NCBI RefSeq assembly: GCF_900107685.1
Contig: NZ_FNRQ01000004.1
Coordinates: forward strand, 390,573 to 454,572
Origin: Paraburkholderia sartisoli
GTDB lineage: Bacteria > Pseudomonadota > Gammaproteobacteria > Burkholderiales > Burkholderiaceae
Reading direction: 5' to 3'
Length of the DNA: 64,000 bases
In this document: one piece after another, positions 35,149 through 44,333 of the stretch
Layout of the letters: every line of letters begins with the position of its first letter
Numbering within the stretch: position 1 is the stretch's first letter
The notes under the pieces: generated by a model
What the model saw: only the letters and a program-made list of their open reading frames with translations
The model's database searches: none
Told to the model about the DNA's origin: nothing
Program-made: the position numbers and the translations under genes

Positions 35149-36083
35149 CGACGCCCCCTTTCGGCGCGCGAACGCAGCCAGATATAACCGCCGTTCGAGA
35201 TGCCCGTCACGAGGATCATGCCAAGCGCAAGCGCGTAACCGAGGTTCGGGTTGTGCAACACGTCGCCGCGAATCTGCGCGTACAGCAGGATCGTCACGAT
35301 ATTGAGCGAGCTGCCGGTGAGCGCATACGCAGTCGCCACTGCGCCGAATGCATTCGCAAACAGCAACAAGGCGGCGCCCAGCACGCTCGGCCACAGCACC
35401 GGCAACGCGACATAGCGCCAGTACTGGAACGCGGTGCCGCCAAGACAATCGCAGGCTTCGCGCCATTCGCGCTTGAGACCGTCGAGCGCGGGCGTGACGA
35501 TCAGCACCATCAACGGAATCTGGAAATACAGATACGTCAGCGTCAAGCCGGTGAAGCTCAGGATGCTGAAGCCGCTCGAATAGAGATTCAGGCCTGTGTA
35601 TTTTTTAAGCAGGACCGTGACGAGCCCCACGCGCCCCAGCGTGCAGATGAACGCAAACGCCAGCGGCACGCCGGCGAAGTTCGACGCGACGCCGGAAAAC
35701 GTCATCAGCGTCGGGCGAATCCAGCCGGGCAACTGGCCTTGCACCGCCGCCCACGCAAGGAGCGAACCGATAACCGCGCCGCCAAACGCCGATGCGGCGC
35801 TGACCTTGAAGCTGATCCAGTACGCGTCGATCACGCCCGCCGAGAAGAGGTCACGAAAGTTGACGAGCGTGAAATGGCCCTGTGGATCCTGAAACGCGCC
35901 GACCACGAGGATGGCCGTCGGCAGAATCAGGAACAGCAGCGCGAACACGAAGAACGGCAACACGCCGATCCACGTCCATAACGATGCGGACTGGTCCGCG
36001 CTCTTTGCTGGCGGCGTCGGCGTCGCGGCAAGAGGCGCCTGCAACTCCGGCGGCACGGCGCCTGCATTCGGTGGGCTGCTCAT
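35145..36083 (-). CDS. ABC transporter permease
   Basis: The 312-residue permease has an N-terminal Pro/Ala-rich cytoplasmic tail of about 35 residues, then about six transmembrane helices and the loop EACDCLGGTAFQYWRYVALP. It pairs with the permease encoded just downstream, which it overlaps by four bases. The layout of two different permeases and one ATPase is that of PotB/PotC-type or UgpA/UgpE-type importers. Confidence 0.92.
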   Translation of the reverse strand: MSSPPNAGAVPPELQAPLAATPTPPAKSADQSASLWTWIGVLPFFVFALLFLILPTAILVVGAFQDPQGHFTLVNFRDLFSAGVIDAYWISFKVSAASAFGGAVIGSLLAWAAVQGQLPGWIRPTLMTFSGVASNFAGVPLAFAFICTLGRVGLVTVLLKKYTGLNLYSSGFSILSFTGLTLTYLYFQIPLMVLIVTPALDGLKREWREACDCLGGTAFQYWRYVALPVLWPSVLGAALLLFANAFGAVATAYALTGSSLNIVTILLYAQIRGDVLHNPNLGYALALGMILVTGISNGGYIWLRSRAERGRR

Positions 36084-36176
36084 AGGTCAGGAAACCCTTG
36101 GACAAAGAAACCGGACACGGATTGCGAAGGTAGCGATCGCGGCCGCCACAGACGCCGCGAAGTCCGGATGCGGCAC

Positions 36177-36201
36177 GGGCGGCGCGCAATGCGCGCCGCC
36201 C
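36177..36201 (-). other. intercistronic hairpin between binding-protein and permease genes
   Basis: GGGCGGCGCGC and its perfect complement are separated by 3 bases, an 11-base-pair stem lying in the 182-base gap between the substrate-binding protein gene and the first permease gene. In ABC operons such stems often protect the upstream binding-protein message or cause partial termination, so that more binding protein than permease is made. No T tract follows on the minus strand. Confidence 0.6.
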
Positions 36202-36265
36202 GCCGGGTCCGTCGTCGCAGTACTGCAATACCGCACTGCCCGGTTAAACCGCGCTTGCGCCTCGA

Positions 36266-37378
36266 TTACTTCACGTTCGCGCCGACAGCGGCATCCCACT
36301 GCTTCGAGATCGTTTCCTTGTACGCGTCCTGTTGCTGAAGCGTCGGAAACACGGCGTTTTTGTACAGCGCAGCGGGCGGCAGTTTGTCGAGCAGCGCCTG
36401 CGGCACCTTCTTCGCGGCGGTCAGTTCGTTGTAGCGGATCGGATGACAGTAGCCCGTCAGCCAGCCGATCTGGCCTTCGTCGGAATACAGGTACTCCATC
36501 CACAGCTTCGCTGCGTTCGGATGCGGCGCGAACGCGCTGATCGCCTGCACGTAGACGCCGGCGACGACGCCCGTCTTCGGCACCACGACCTGAACCTTCG
36601 GATTGCCCTTCAGCGTGTCGCGGTCAGCCAGCGCGTTGTAGTCCCAGCGCACGATAATCGGCGTCGTGCCCTGCGCAAGCGATGCCGCCTTGCCGATGAC
36701 CGGCACGAAGTTGCCGCTCTTGTTCAGATCGGCGAAATACTTGAGACCGGCCTTGTCGGCCTTCGACGCGTCGCCTTTCGAAGCCGACAGACCGGCCGCG
36801 AACACGCCCATGATCGCCTGGTTCGCCGAACGCGGATCACCCGCGAGCGAAACCGCGTTCCTGTAGTCCGCCTTCTGCAGATCGGGCCAGTCAGTCGGCA
36901 CCTTGTCGATCATGTCCGCGTTGACTTCGAACGCGAGCACGCCGTAGTAGTCGCCGTACCAGTAGCCTTCGGCGTCCTTGACCGCGTCGGGAATCGACTT
37001 CCACGTCGAGACCTTGTACGGCTGCAGCAGACCCGCCGCCTTCGCCGTCGGACCAAACGACAGGCCGACGTCGATCACGTCAGGCGCCTGCGGACCCTTG
37101 TTGCCCTTGTTCGCCTTGATGGCTTCGAGTTCGTCGCCCGAACCCGCGTCAGGGTTCAGCTCGTTGACCTTGATGCCGTACTTTGCCTGAAAGGCCGCGA
37201 TCATCGGGCCATAGCCGCACCAGTCGTGCGGCAGCGCGATCACCGTCAGCTGGCCTTCCTGCTTTGCCGCCGCGACGAGCGCGTCCGGCGGCGCGGCAGA
37301 CGCGCTGTTCATGCACGTCGCCGCCGCAGCAGCAATCGCCGACATCGAAACAAAAGAATGTGCCCAGGTCCGGTTCAT
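36266..37378 (-). CDS. ABC transporter substrate-binding protein
   Basis: The 370-residue periplasmic protein has a signal peptide (about 1-28, ending SASA) and the two-lobed fold of family 1 solute-binding proteins (GQLTVIALPHDWCGYGP, then FQAKYGIKVNELNPDAGSGDE and, later, GVYVQAISAFAPHPNAAKLWMEYL). Sequence alone fits polyamines, iron, or organophosphates. The neighbours, a glycerophosphodiester phosphodiesterase gene upstream and a GlpR-type regulator, favour an organophosphate such as a glycerophosphodiester. Confidence in the fold is high and in the substrate low. Confidence 0.9.
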   Translation of the reverse strand: MNRTWAHSFVSMSAIAAAAATCMNSASAAPPDALVAAAKQEGQLTVIALPHDWCGYGPMIAAFQAKYGIKVNELNPDAGSGDELEAIKANKGNKGPQAPDVIDVGLSFGPTAKAAGLLQPYKVSTWKSIPDAVKDAEGYWYGDYYGVLAFEVNADMIDKVPTDWPDLQKADYRNAVSLAGDPRSANQAIMGVFAAGLSASKGDASKADKAGLKYFADLNKSGNFVPVIGKAASLAQGTTPIIVRWDYNALADRDTLKGNPKVQVVVPKTGVVAGVYVQAISAFAPHPNAAKLWMEYLYSDEGQIGWLTGYCHPIRYNELTAAKKVPQALLDKLPPAALYKNAVFPTLQQQDAYKETISKQWDAAVGANVK

Positions 37379-37495
37379 GTTTTTCCACCCTCAGCCGACA
37401 TTGCTACGTTGGGAAAACTGCTATTCGATCAGGTCTGCGGTACTGCGCCACGACACGACATTACTGCTCCACGCACGCTGAATTGCGCGTGAAAT

Positions 37496-38281
37496 CTATC
37501 GCGTGACCGGCGACGCAGCGCCCGCGCCGGCCCGGATGATATCGATGCGATCTGTACAAATTATGTCAACGCCCCATTCACTGAGCTCATGCGCGCGCAG
37601 CGGGTCGTTGACCGTATAGGCCAGCACGCGCAGCCCGGCGGCATGAATATCCGCGACCCGTTGCGCGCTCAGATACTGATGGTCGGCATGCAGCGACACG
37701 CAGTCGAGCTCGCGCACGATGCGCAGCCAGTCTTCGGGGACGTCCTCGAACAGCATCCCACGCGGCAGTTCAGGAGCGGCATCGCGCGCGGCAGCAAGCG
37801 CTTCGAAAGAAAACGACGAAAGCAGCGGCTGGGTTTGCGTGCGCCAGAGGTCCAGCGCGGCGCGCGCGACGAGATGCCCCGTTTCCGCTTCGCGGCCGGG
37901 ACACGGCTTGATTTCTATATTGGCGGCAAGCGCTTCGTCACCGCAACGTGCGGCGGTTTCAGCCAGCGTCGGCAGACGCACGCCCGCGAACCGCGGACCA
38001 AACCACGCGCCCGCATCGAGTTGCGCGAGTTCCTTCCACGTGCGCTCGACGGCGGCGCCCGTGCCGTTCGTCGTGCGATCGAGCGTGTCGTCGTGCAGCA
38101 GATAGATTTCGTCGTCGGCGGAGAGCTTGGCGTCGAATTCGATCATGCGATAACCGTGGTACACGCACGCGTCGATGCCGGCCAGCGTGTTCTCGGGCGC
38201 GAGCTTGCCGCCACACCGATGCGCGGCCAGGCGCGGATAAGGCCAGCTTTCAGCACTGACACGATCGTTCGGATTTGCCAA
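37496..38281 (-). CDS. ugpQ: glycerophosphodiester phosphodiesterase
   Basis: The 261-residue product matches cytoplasmic glycerophosphodiester phosphodiesterases, which cut glycerophosphodiesters into glycerol 3-phosphate and an alcohol. The catalytic and metal residues are present: HR at 21-22 in AAHRCGGKLAPENT, Glu48 and Asp50 in IEFDAKL, and His63 in LLHDDTLDRT. There is no signal peptide, as expected for a UgpQ-type enzyme that acts after import. It is the first gene of the minus-strand operon with the ABC importer (118-base gap to the binding-protein gene). Confidence 0.92.
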   Translation of the reverse strand: MANPNDRVSAESWPYPRLAAHRCGGKLAPENTLAGIDACVYHGYRMIEFDAKLSADDEIYLLHDDTLDRTTNGTGAAVERTWKELAQLDAGAWFGPRFAGVRLPTLAETAARCGDEALAANIEIKPCPGREAETGHLVARAALDLWRTQTQPLLSSFSFEALAAARDAAPELPRGMLFEDVPEDWLRIVRELDCVSLHADHQYLSAQRVADIHAAGLRVLAYTVNDPLRAHELSEWGVDIICTDRIDIIRAGAGAASPVTR

Positions 38282-38546
38282 GTTTCCCTGCCTTCGTCTG
38301 CCGTCGCCTAAACGTCAACTGTCGTCGAAAATCCCGCCGCGCCGATATCCGGAGATGCACCATGTTCCGGGTTCGGAGCAAGGCTAGAAGCAATTACACA
38401 AATTTGCAAGCCGACAAAAAAATGCAATATTGGTCGTGTAAAACCGGTTGATAATCGAGCGCGCGGACGGCCGCTCACCGGTTCCTGACATGCCCTTTAC
38501 GGGGCGGTGCCGGGCGTCCTGAAAGATTCTATTGCCGGGGAACAGC

Positions 38547-39317
38547 ATGTGGCAGGAAGACCGACATCAGCGCATTCGCGCATTGCTCTCGACGCTGCAA
38601 CGGGTATCGACCGAACGCATCATGGCCGATCTCGGTGTCTCGCGCGAGACAGTGCGACGCGATCTGCTCGATCTCGAGGCGCTGGGCGAACTGCGGCGTG
38701 TACACGGCGGCGCGATCAAACCCGTGGACGAGGCGCCGATCGCCGAACGCGCCCATACGCACGTCAAATCGAAAATCGCGATCGCGCGCGCCGCGACGGG
38801 CATTATCAGCAGCGGACAGACACTCTTTATCGATGCGGGCACAACCACCGCGTTACTGGCCGAGGAACTCGCCAGGCTCGCCAACCTCACGATCATCACC
38901 AACTCGATCGACGTCGCGCTCAAGCTGCGCGGCGCGAGCGAATCGGGCGAAAGCGCGAACGAAGTGATCCTGCTCGGCGGCACGTTGAGCGATCGCGCGC
39001 TCGCCACCATCGGCGGCACGACAATCGCGGAAATCCAGCGCTATCGCGCCGACATCGCGTTGCTCTCGCCTGTCGGCGTCGACCACCGCAGCGGCGCAAC
39101 CAACTTCGACCACGCCGAAACAGAGGTGGCGCGCGCGATGGTCAACAACGCGGACCGCGTGGCGATTCTCGCCGACTACAGCAAGATCGGACAGCGTAGC
39201 CGCATTGCGTACTGCCCGGTCAACCGCATCGATCTGCTGATCACGAACCGCAAGGCCGCTGAAGTTGCCGGATTTTCGACGCTGAAACGAAAACTGGAGC
39301 AGGTGATCCTCGCCTGA
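38547..39317 (+). CDS. DeoR/GlpR family transcriptional regulator
   Basis: The 256-residue repressor has the DeoR helix-turn-helix (MADLGVSRETVRRDLLDLEALG, about residues 26-47, followed by RVHGGA) and the C-terminal sugar-phosphate sensor domain (about 75-235; DAGTTT and ILADYSKIG). The ATG at 38547 with GGGG upstream is preferred to a TTG at 38532. It is divergent from the phosphodiesterase operon across 265 bases, the usual arrangement for a regulator of that operon. A glycerol-phosphate or similar phosphorylated effector is likely. Confidence 0.92.
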   Translation: MWQEDRHQRIRALLSTLQRVSTERIMADLGVSRETVRRDLLDLEALGELRRVHGGAIKPVDEAPIAERAHTHVKSKIAIARAATGIISSGQTLFIDAGTTTALLAEELARLANLTIITNSIDVALKLRGASESGESANEVILLGGTLSDRALATIGGTTIAEIQRYRADIALLSPVGVDHRSGATNFDHAETEVARAMVNNADRVAILADYSKIGQRSRIAYCPVNRIDLLITNRKAAEVAGFSTLKRKLEQVILA

Positions 39318-39335
39318 GCGCGTGTCGCGCGTTCC

Positions 39336-41006
39336 TTACTCCGCGGCAACGTGGATCGCGTCGAGCGTGCGCTTGCGAAGCCGTGTGTCGTGCAACGCGC
39401 CCGCGGCATCGAGCACGGGATACGCGGTCGAGCAGAACAGCGAGTTCAGCCGCTTCATGTCGCTGATCAGGTCCAGATGCAACGCACTGGTTTCGATGCT
39501 GCGCACCGTCTGCCCTGCCAGACGGTCCAGGTGCTTGTAGGAATACGCACGTTCGAGATCGCGAAACCGCTCCTTCTCCGCCAGCAGCAATTCCGCGCAA
39601 TGCAGATCGTTGTTCAGGAACACCGACAGCCCGAGTTGCAGGTTGCTCACGAGACGCGCGTGCAGGTCTTCCAGCTCTCCAATCCCTTCCTCCGAAAACG
39701 AAAGACGGTGGGCGATTTTCTTCTCTTCGATGTCCGCGACGATCCGCTCGATGATGTCGCCCGCGTGCTCGAGGTTGATGGTGAGCGAGATGATGTCGGT
39801 CCAGCGGCGACTGTCGGTTTCGTCGAGCTGCTCGCGTGAAAGGCGCGACAGGTAGTCTTTCACGGCTGCATAGAGGTAGTCGACGTCGTCGTCCATCCGT
39901 GCCGTTTCGCGGGCCTTTTGCAGGTCGTTGCGATGAATGAGGTCGGCGACGTTGTCGAGCATCGTGCGCACGATGTCGCCGATGCGCAGCACTTCGCGGG
40001 CCGCGTTGGCGAGCGCGAGCGTGGGGGTGAGCAGCACGGCCGCATCGAGGTGCAGCGCGCGCAACTCGCCATTCGGATCGGGACGGTCCGGCAACAACCG
40101 GGAACAGATACGGGCGACCGGATCGATCAGCGGGACGCACGCCAGGCAGCGCAGCGTGTTGTAGATCAGATGGAACCCGACCACCGCTTCACGCGGCAGA
40201 CTGATCAACATCGGCAGTTCTGCCGCGAGCAGCGAGGTGAACGGCAGAATGAGAAGCGCACCGGCCAGCTTGAACGTAAGGCTGCCAAGCGCCAGACGGC
40301 GTGCGGCGGTGTTCTGCGCGAGCGTGCCTGCCAGGGCGAGCAGCCCGCTGCCCAGGTTCGCGCCGATCACGAGGCACAGCGCCACCTTCAGCGAAATCAC
40401 GCCTGACGACGCCAGCGTTGCAGTGAGCAATACCGTCGCCAGGCTCGAATAAAAAATCATCGCGAACGCCGCGCCAACCAGCGCGTCGAGCAGCGTGTCG
40501 CCCGTGAGCGCGCCGAACATGACGCGCACGCCGGCGCCATGCATCATCGGCTGCACGGCTTCGACAATCAGGTGCAGCGCGAGCAGGATCAGCCCGAGAC
40601 CGATCGCGGTGCGGCCAATCTGACCCGCGCGCGTCTGCTTGCGCGACAGGAACACTGGCACGCCGGCGAGCAGGAGAATCGGGGATAACCATGAGAGGTC
40701 GAGCGTCAGGATCCGCACCATCAACGCGGTGCCGACATCGGCACCGAGCATGATCGCAAGACCGCTGGTCAGCGGCAACAGCCCTTGAGCGGCAAAGGAT
40801 GTCACGATCACGGCTGTCGCGTTGCTGCTCTGCACGAGGCTGGTTACCGCGACACCGGCGCCGAACGCCCTGAACCGTCCGTTGGTGCAGTGGCTCAGCA
40901 CGCGCCGCAGGTCCGCGCCCAGCACCCGCAGGATGCCCGTGCGCACGATGTGTGAGCCCCAGACCAGCAACGCCACACCCGACAGCAGGTTGAGAAGAAT
41001 CAGCAT
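39336..41006 (-). CDS. Na+/phosphate cotransporter family protein with PhoU-like domain (YjbB-like)
   Basis: The 556-residue protein has two copies of a Na/Pi cotransport domain (about residues 1-290) with the conserved SLVQSSNATAVIV in the first copy, and a cytoplasmic helical PhoU-like C-terminal region (about 330-540). In the second copy the expected QSS is replaced by FYSS, a feature I recall from E. coli YjbB, which is reported to export phosphate. Lying directly after the regulator gene and near a phosphodiester importer, it may discharge excess phosphate released from organophosphates. The two genes converge with only 18 bases between stops. Confidence 0.9.
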   Translation of the reverse strand: MLILLNLLSGVALLVWGSHIVRTGILRVLGADLRRVLSHCTNGRFRAFGAGVAVTSLVQSSNATAVIVTSFAAQGLLPLTSGLAIMLGADVGTALMVRILTLDLSWLSPILLLAGVPVFLSRKQTRAGQIGRTAIGLGLILLALHLIVEAVQPMMHGAGVRVMFGALTGDTLLDALVGAAFAMIFYSSLATVLLTATLASSGVISLKVALCLVIGANLGSGLLALAGTLAQNTAARRLALGSLTFKLAGALLILPFTSLLAAELPMLISLPREAVVGFHLIYNTLRCLACVPLIDPVARICSRLLPDRPDPNGELRALHLDAAVLLTPTLALANAAREVLRIGDIVRTMLDNVADLIHRNDLQKARETARMDDDVDYLYAAVKDYLSRLSREQLDETDSRRWTDIISLTINLEHAGDIIERIVADIEEKKIAHRLSFSEEGIGELEDLHARLVSNLQLGLSVFLNNDLHCAELLLAEKERFRDLERAYSYKHLDRLAGQTVRSIETSALHLDLISDMKRLNSLFCSTAYPVLDAAGALHDTRLRKRTLDAIHVAAE

Positions 41007-41232
41007 AAGGCAGTACGATATTCAGGCAATGCGACGCAGGAACGGCTCCGGTCATGAGCGCTGCCTCTCGCGTCAGCGCGTGCCGGGCGCAGCGCTCATA
41101 GCTGCTAGTGTTGCACAAATTTGTCATATTGCAATTTTGTGTAATTTAAACCACGGCCCGGCGACCTGTCCTTCACTGCCCTGCCCTGCTCTGCCCTATT
41201 AGCATTGGCGTCCGTTACGGACAAATACGACA

Positions 41233-41463
41233 ATGAAACCTGAACACCTGGAACTGCTCGTCACGCGTGTGATGCCCTATGGCAAATACAAGGGACGGCT
41301 GATCGCGGACCTGCCTGGCCCGTATCTCAACTGGTATGCGAACAAGGGTTTTCCGCCGGGCGAGACCGGCCAGTTGCTGGCGCTCATGCAGGAGATCGAT
41401 CACAACGGGCTTGCGTCGCTGCTGGAACCGCTGCGCAAGCTGCACCCACGGGAAAAACCGTGA
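41233..41463 (+). CDS. DUF3820 family protein
   Basis: The 76-residue protein carries the DUF3820 pattern MPYGKYKGRLIADLPGPYLNWY (residues 14-35), which in other bacteria occurs in small proteins and in the end of some exonucleases. Function is unknown. It has no signal or membrane segment and stands alone in its direction. Length and motif agree well with the family. Confidence 0.85.
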   Translation: MKPEHLELLVTRVMPYGKYKGRLIADLPGPYLNWYANKGFPPGETGQLLALMQEIDHNGLASLLEPLRKLHPREKP

Positions 41464-41468
41464 GCGTC

Positions 41469-41501
41469 GCGGCGGTGTCACGGTTTTCCGTACACCGCCG
41501 C
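41469..41501. terminator. hairpin between convergent genes
   Basis: GCGGCGGTGT pairs with ACACCGCCGC around a 13-base loop that itself contains ACGG and CCGT. It lies between the stops of the DUF3820 gene and the convergent lysR gene and could end both transcripts. There is no T tract on either side, so the call is tentative. Confidence 0.45.
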
Positions 41502-41520
41502 GTGGGCCGGATGACGGGCG

Positions 41521-42429
41521 TCAGGTGCGCAGGTCGGGATGATTCCGGGCGATCTCGATCACCCAGTCGGTGAACGCGCGGACCCGCGAGCTCAGATTGC
41601 GACGATGCGGATAAACGAGCGACAGCGGCGTGGTCGGCGTCCTGTAGCCTGTCAGGATCTCGCGCAGCTCGCCGCGCCCGATCAGGTCCGCGACCATGAA
41701 GCGCGAAGGCTGGATGATGCCGAAGCCGCGCACGCCCGCGCTCACGTAGACGGTGCCATCGTTCACCGCAAGCGGGCCGTCCAGCGAAACCTTGACGATT
41801 TCGCCGTCCACTTCGAATTCGAACGGAAAGGTCTTGCCCGAGCGTGCCGACACATAGTTGACCGCTCGATGCGCACGCAGGTCCTCGATCGTCGCGGGCG
41901 TGCCATGCTCCTCCAGATAGGCCGGCGAAGCGCACGTGGTGAGCGCCGCGTTGCCGATGCGTCGCGCGACGAGGCTCGATTCCTCGAGCGCGCCCATGCG
42001 GATCACGCAGTCGACGCCATCCTGCACGATGTCGATGTTACGGTCCGCAAGGCCGAGGCGGACCTCGATCTCCGGATAACGGCGATAGAAATCGTCGAGC
42101 ATGGGAAGCAGCAGCGTTCTGGCCAGCGTGCCCGACGTGTCGACGCGGATCATGCCCGAAGGATTCTGGATCTTGTTCGACAGCGACGAATCGGCATCCG
42201 CCAGATCGGCCAGAATGCGCACGCAGCGCTCGTAATAGAGTGCGCCGTCGTCGGTGACGCTTACCGAACGTGTGGTGCGATTCAGCAGGCGCACGCCAAC
42301 GTGCTCCTCGAGCCCCTGAATCAGGTTGCTGACCGAGCCGCGCGGCAGGTCAAGCAGTTCCGCCGCTTTCGAAAAACTGTTGGTCTCAACCACACGGGTA
42401 AAGACCTCGATTGCCTGGAGTCGGTCCAT
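41521..42429 (-). CDS. LysR family transcriptional regulator
   Basis: The 302-residue product starts MDRLQAIEVFTRVVETNSFS with a classic LysR helix-turn-helix (AAELLDLPRGSVSNLIQGLE), followed by an effector domain of about 200 residues. It resembles the large DhcR/AaeR-like branch that controls aromatic acid or efflux genes. The frame runs open as far as 43275, but that part is antisense to the permease gene; the ATG at 42429 gives the normal length. It lies 77 bases after the ABC-2 permease gene on the same strand, so it may regulate the exporter. Confidence 0.92.
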   Translation of the reverse strand: MDRLQAIEVFTRVVETNSFSKAAELLDLPRGSVSNLIQGLEEHVGVRLLNRTTRSVSVTDDGALYYERCVRILADLADADSSLSNKIQNPSGMIRVDTSGTLARTLLLPMLDDFYRRYPEIEVRLGLADRNIDIVQDGVDCVIRMGALEESSLVARRIGNAALTTCASPAYLEEHGTPATIEDLRAHRAVNYVSARSGKTFPFEFEVDGEIVKVSLDGPLAVNDGTVYVSAGVRGFGIIQPSRFMVADLIGRGELREILTGYRTPTTPLSLVYPHRRNLSSRVRAFTDWVIEIARNHPDLRT

Positions 42430-42506
42430 GTCGGGGCGCTCCTCGTGAGTAACGGTTAAACGGGGGACGTCATAACCCCGATGCGAACGGCGGACGCAAT
42501 ATCCTG

Positions 42507-43268
42507 CTACGTCTTGAGCCGGTAGCCGGTCTTGAAGATCCACGCCACGATCGCGAGGAACACCGCGAGAAAGAGGCCAGTCATCGCAAGACTGATGCCC
42601 ACGCTGACGTCCGCGAGTCCATAAAAGCTCCAGCGAAATCCGCTCACCAGATAGACGATCGGATTGAACAGCGTCACGACTTTCCACACCGGCGGCAGCA
42701 TGCTGACAGAATAGAAACTGCCGCCCAGAAACGTCAGGGGCGTGATGATCAGAAGCGGCACCAGTTGAAGCTTTTCGAAACTGTTCGCCCAGATGCCGAT
42801 GATAAATCCGAGCAGGCTGAACGTCAGCGCGGTCAGCACGAGAAACAGGATCATCCAGAACGGATGCTGAACCTGGAGCGGCACGAAGAGCCCCGCGGTC
42901 GCGAGAATGATCAGCCCCAGCACGATCGATTTCGTCGCCGCCGCGCCGACATAGCTCACCACGATTTCCAGGTATGACACGGGCGCGGACAGCAACTCGT
43001 AGATCGTGCCCGTGAATCTCGGGAAGTAGATGCCGAACGACGCGTTGGAGATGCTTTGCGACAGAAGCGACAACATGATGAGACCCGGCACGATGAACGC
43101 GCCATAACTGATGCCGTCCACTTCCTTGATACGGGAGCCGATTGCCGCGCCGAACACCACGAAATAGAGCGACGTCGAAATCACCGGCGCGATGATGCTC
43201 TGCATCAACGTGCGCCACGTACGTGCCATTTCGAAGCGGTAGATCGCGCGGATTGCGTAGAGGTTCAT
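42507..43268 (-). CDS. ABC-2 type transporter permease
   Basis: The 253-residue membrane protein has about six transmembrane helices and the ABC-2 fold, with the conserved [17 protein letters not shown] and [11 protein letters not shown] segments near the end. Such proteins export drugs, polysaccharides or lipids with a separate ATPase. Its start overlaps the ATPase stop by four bases (ATGA), so the two are co-translated. Substrate is unknown. Confidence 0.93.
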   Translation of the reverse strand: MNLYAIRAIYRFEMARTWRTLMQSIIAPVISTSLYFVVFGAAIGSRIKEVDGISYGAFIVPGLIMLSLLSQSISNASFGIYFPRFTGTIYELLSAPVSYLEIVVSYVGAAATKSIVLGLIILATAGLFVPLQVQHPFWMILFLVLTALTFSLLGFIIGIWANSFEKLQLVPLLIITPLTFLGGSFYSVSMLPPVWKVVTLFNPIVYLVSGFRWSFYGLADVSVGISLAMTGLFLAVFLAIVAWIFKTGYRLKT

Positions 43269-44191
43269 TGGTCACCTCGCACGAGGCTCACGAAGATATC
43301 TTCAAGCGAACTCTGTGTCGTGTGAAGATCCTTGAAGCAGATGCCGGCATCGTTCACGTCCTTGAGGAGCGCGATGATGCTGCCGCCCTCGCCCTGCGTG
43401 TCGTAGGTATAGGTCAATTCGTTTCCATCGCTCGCGCGTTCGAGGTTCCAGCCGGCGAGACTGGCGGGAATGCCGGCAAGCGGATGATCCAGTTGCAGCG
43501 TCAACTGCTTCTTGCCCAGCTTGCGCATCAATTCGGTCTTCTCTTCGACGAGCATGATCTCGCCGCCGTTGATCACGCCGATGCGGTCGGCCATTTCTTC
43601 CGCTTCGTCGATATAGTGCGTGGTCAGGATGATCGTGACGCCGCTTTCACGCAGCGCGCGCACCAGCTTCCACATGTCGCGCCTGAGCTCGACGTCGACG
43701 CCGGCGGTCGGTTCGTCGAGAAACAGCACCTGCGGTTCGTGCGAAAGCGCCTTGGCAATCAGCACGCGCCGTTTCATGCCGCCCGAAAGCGTGATGATCT
43801 TGCTGTCGCGCTTGTCCCAAAGCGAGAGATCGCGCAGCACCTTTTCGATGTAAGCGGGGTTCGCGGGCTTGCCAAACAGGCCGCGACTGAACGAAACCGT
43901 GGCCCATACGGTTTCGAACGCGTCGGTCGTCAGCTCCTGCGGCACGAGGCCGATCATCGAGCGCGCGGCGCGGTAGCCGGTCGCGATGTCGTGGCCCGCG
44001 ACCACGACATCGCCTTCGGTCGCCTTGACGATGCCGCAGATGATGCTGATCAGCGTGGTCTTGCCCGCGCCGTTCGGCCCCAGCAGCGCGAAAATCTCGC
44101 CCTGGCGTATCTCCAGATTGATGTTCCTGAGCGCCTGGAAGCCCGTGGCGTAGGTTTTGGACAGATGGGTGACGGATAGGATCGGTTGCAT
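43265..44191 (-). CDS. ABC transporter ATP-binding protein (ABC-2 exporter)
   Basis: The 308-residue ATPase has the Walker A motif GPNGAGKTT (38-46), the signature [15 protein letters not shown], the Walker [13 protein letters not shown], the switch His in [10 protein letters not shown], and a C-terminal extension of about 80 residues, as in exporters of the NodI/DrrA type. It pairs with the permease encoded directly downstream. The ATG at 44191 is preferred because it lies just before the ATPase domain; the frame is open to 44272. Confidence 0.94.
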   Translation of the reverse strand: MQPILSVTHLSKTYATGFQALRNINLEIRQGEIFALLGPNGAGKTTLISIICGIVKATEGDVVVAGHDIATGYRAARSMIGLVPQELTTDAFETVWATVSFSRGLFGKPANPAYIEKVLRDLSLWDKRDSKIITLSGGMKRRVLIAKALSHEPQVLFLDEPTAGVDVELRRDMWKLVRALRESGVTIILTTHYIDEAEEMADRIGVINGGEIMLVEEKTELMRKLGKKQLTLQLDHPLAGIPASLAGWNLERASDGNELTYTYDTQGEGGSIIALLKDVNDAGICFKDLHTTQSSLEDIFVSLVRGDQ

Positions 44192-44333
44192 GAACGCGAC
44201 GATAGCAGAAGCCGGGCATTCGCTGTTTTTCCCGAATGATGGGGGCCACCCGGCGCTTCGCTCAGGATTCACTCAGGATTTGCTGCCGCGGGCGCCCATC
44301 CGGCGCATGGGGGGCCTTCCACCGGATCGGGCG

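Noticed and set aside
41521..43275. Single frame of 584 codons joining the LysR gene with upstream sequence
   Set aside because: The first part is an out-of-frame reading of the ABC-2 permease gene. The true LysR start is the ATG at 42429, so this is not a fusion.
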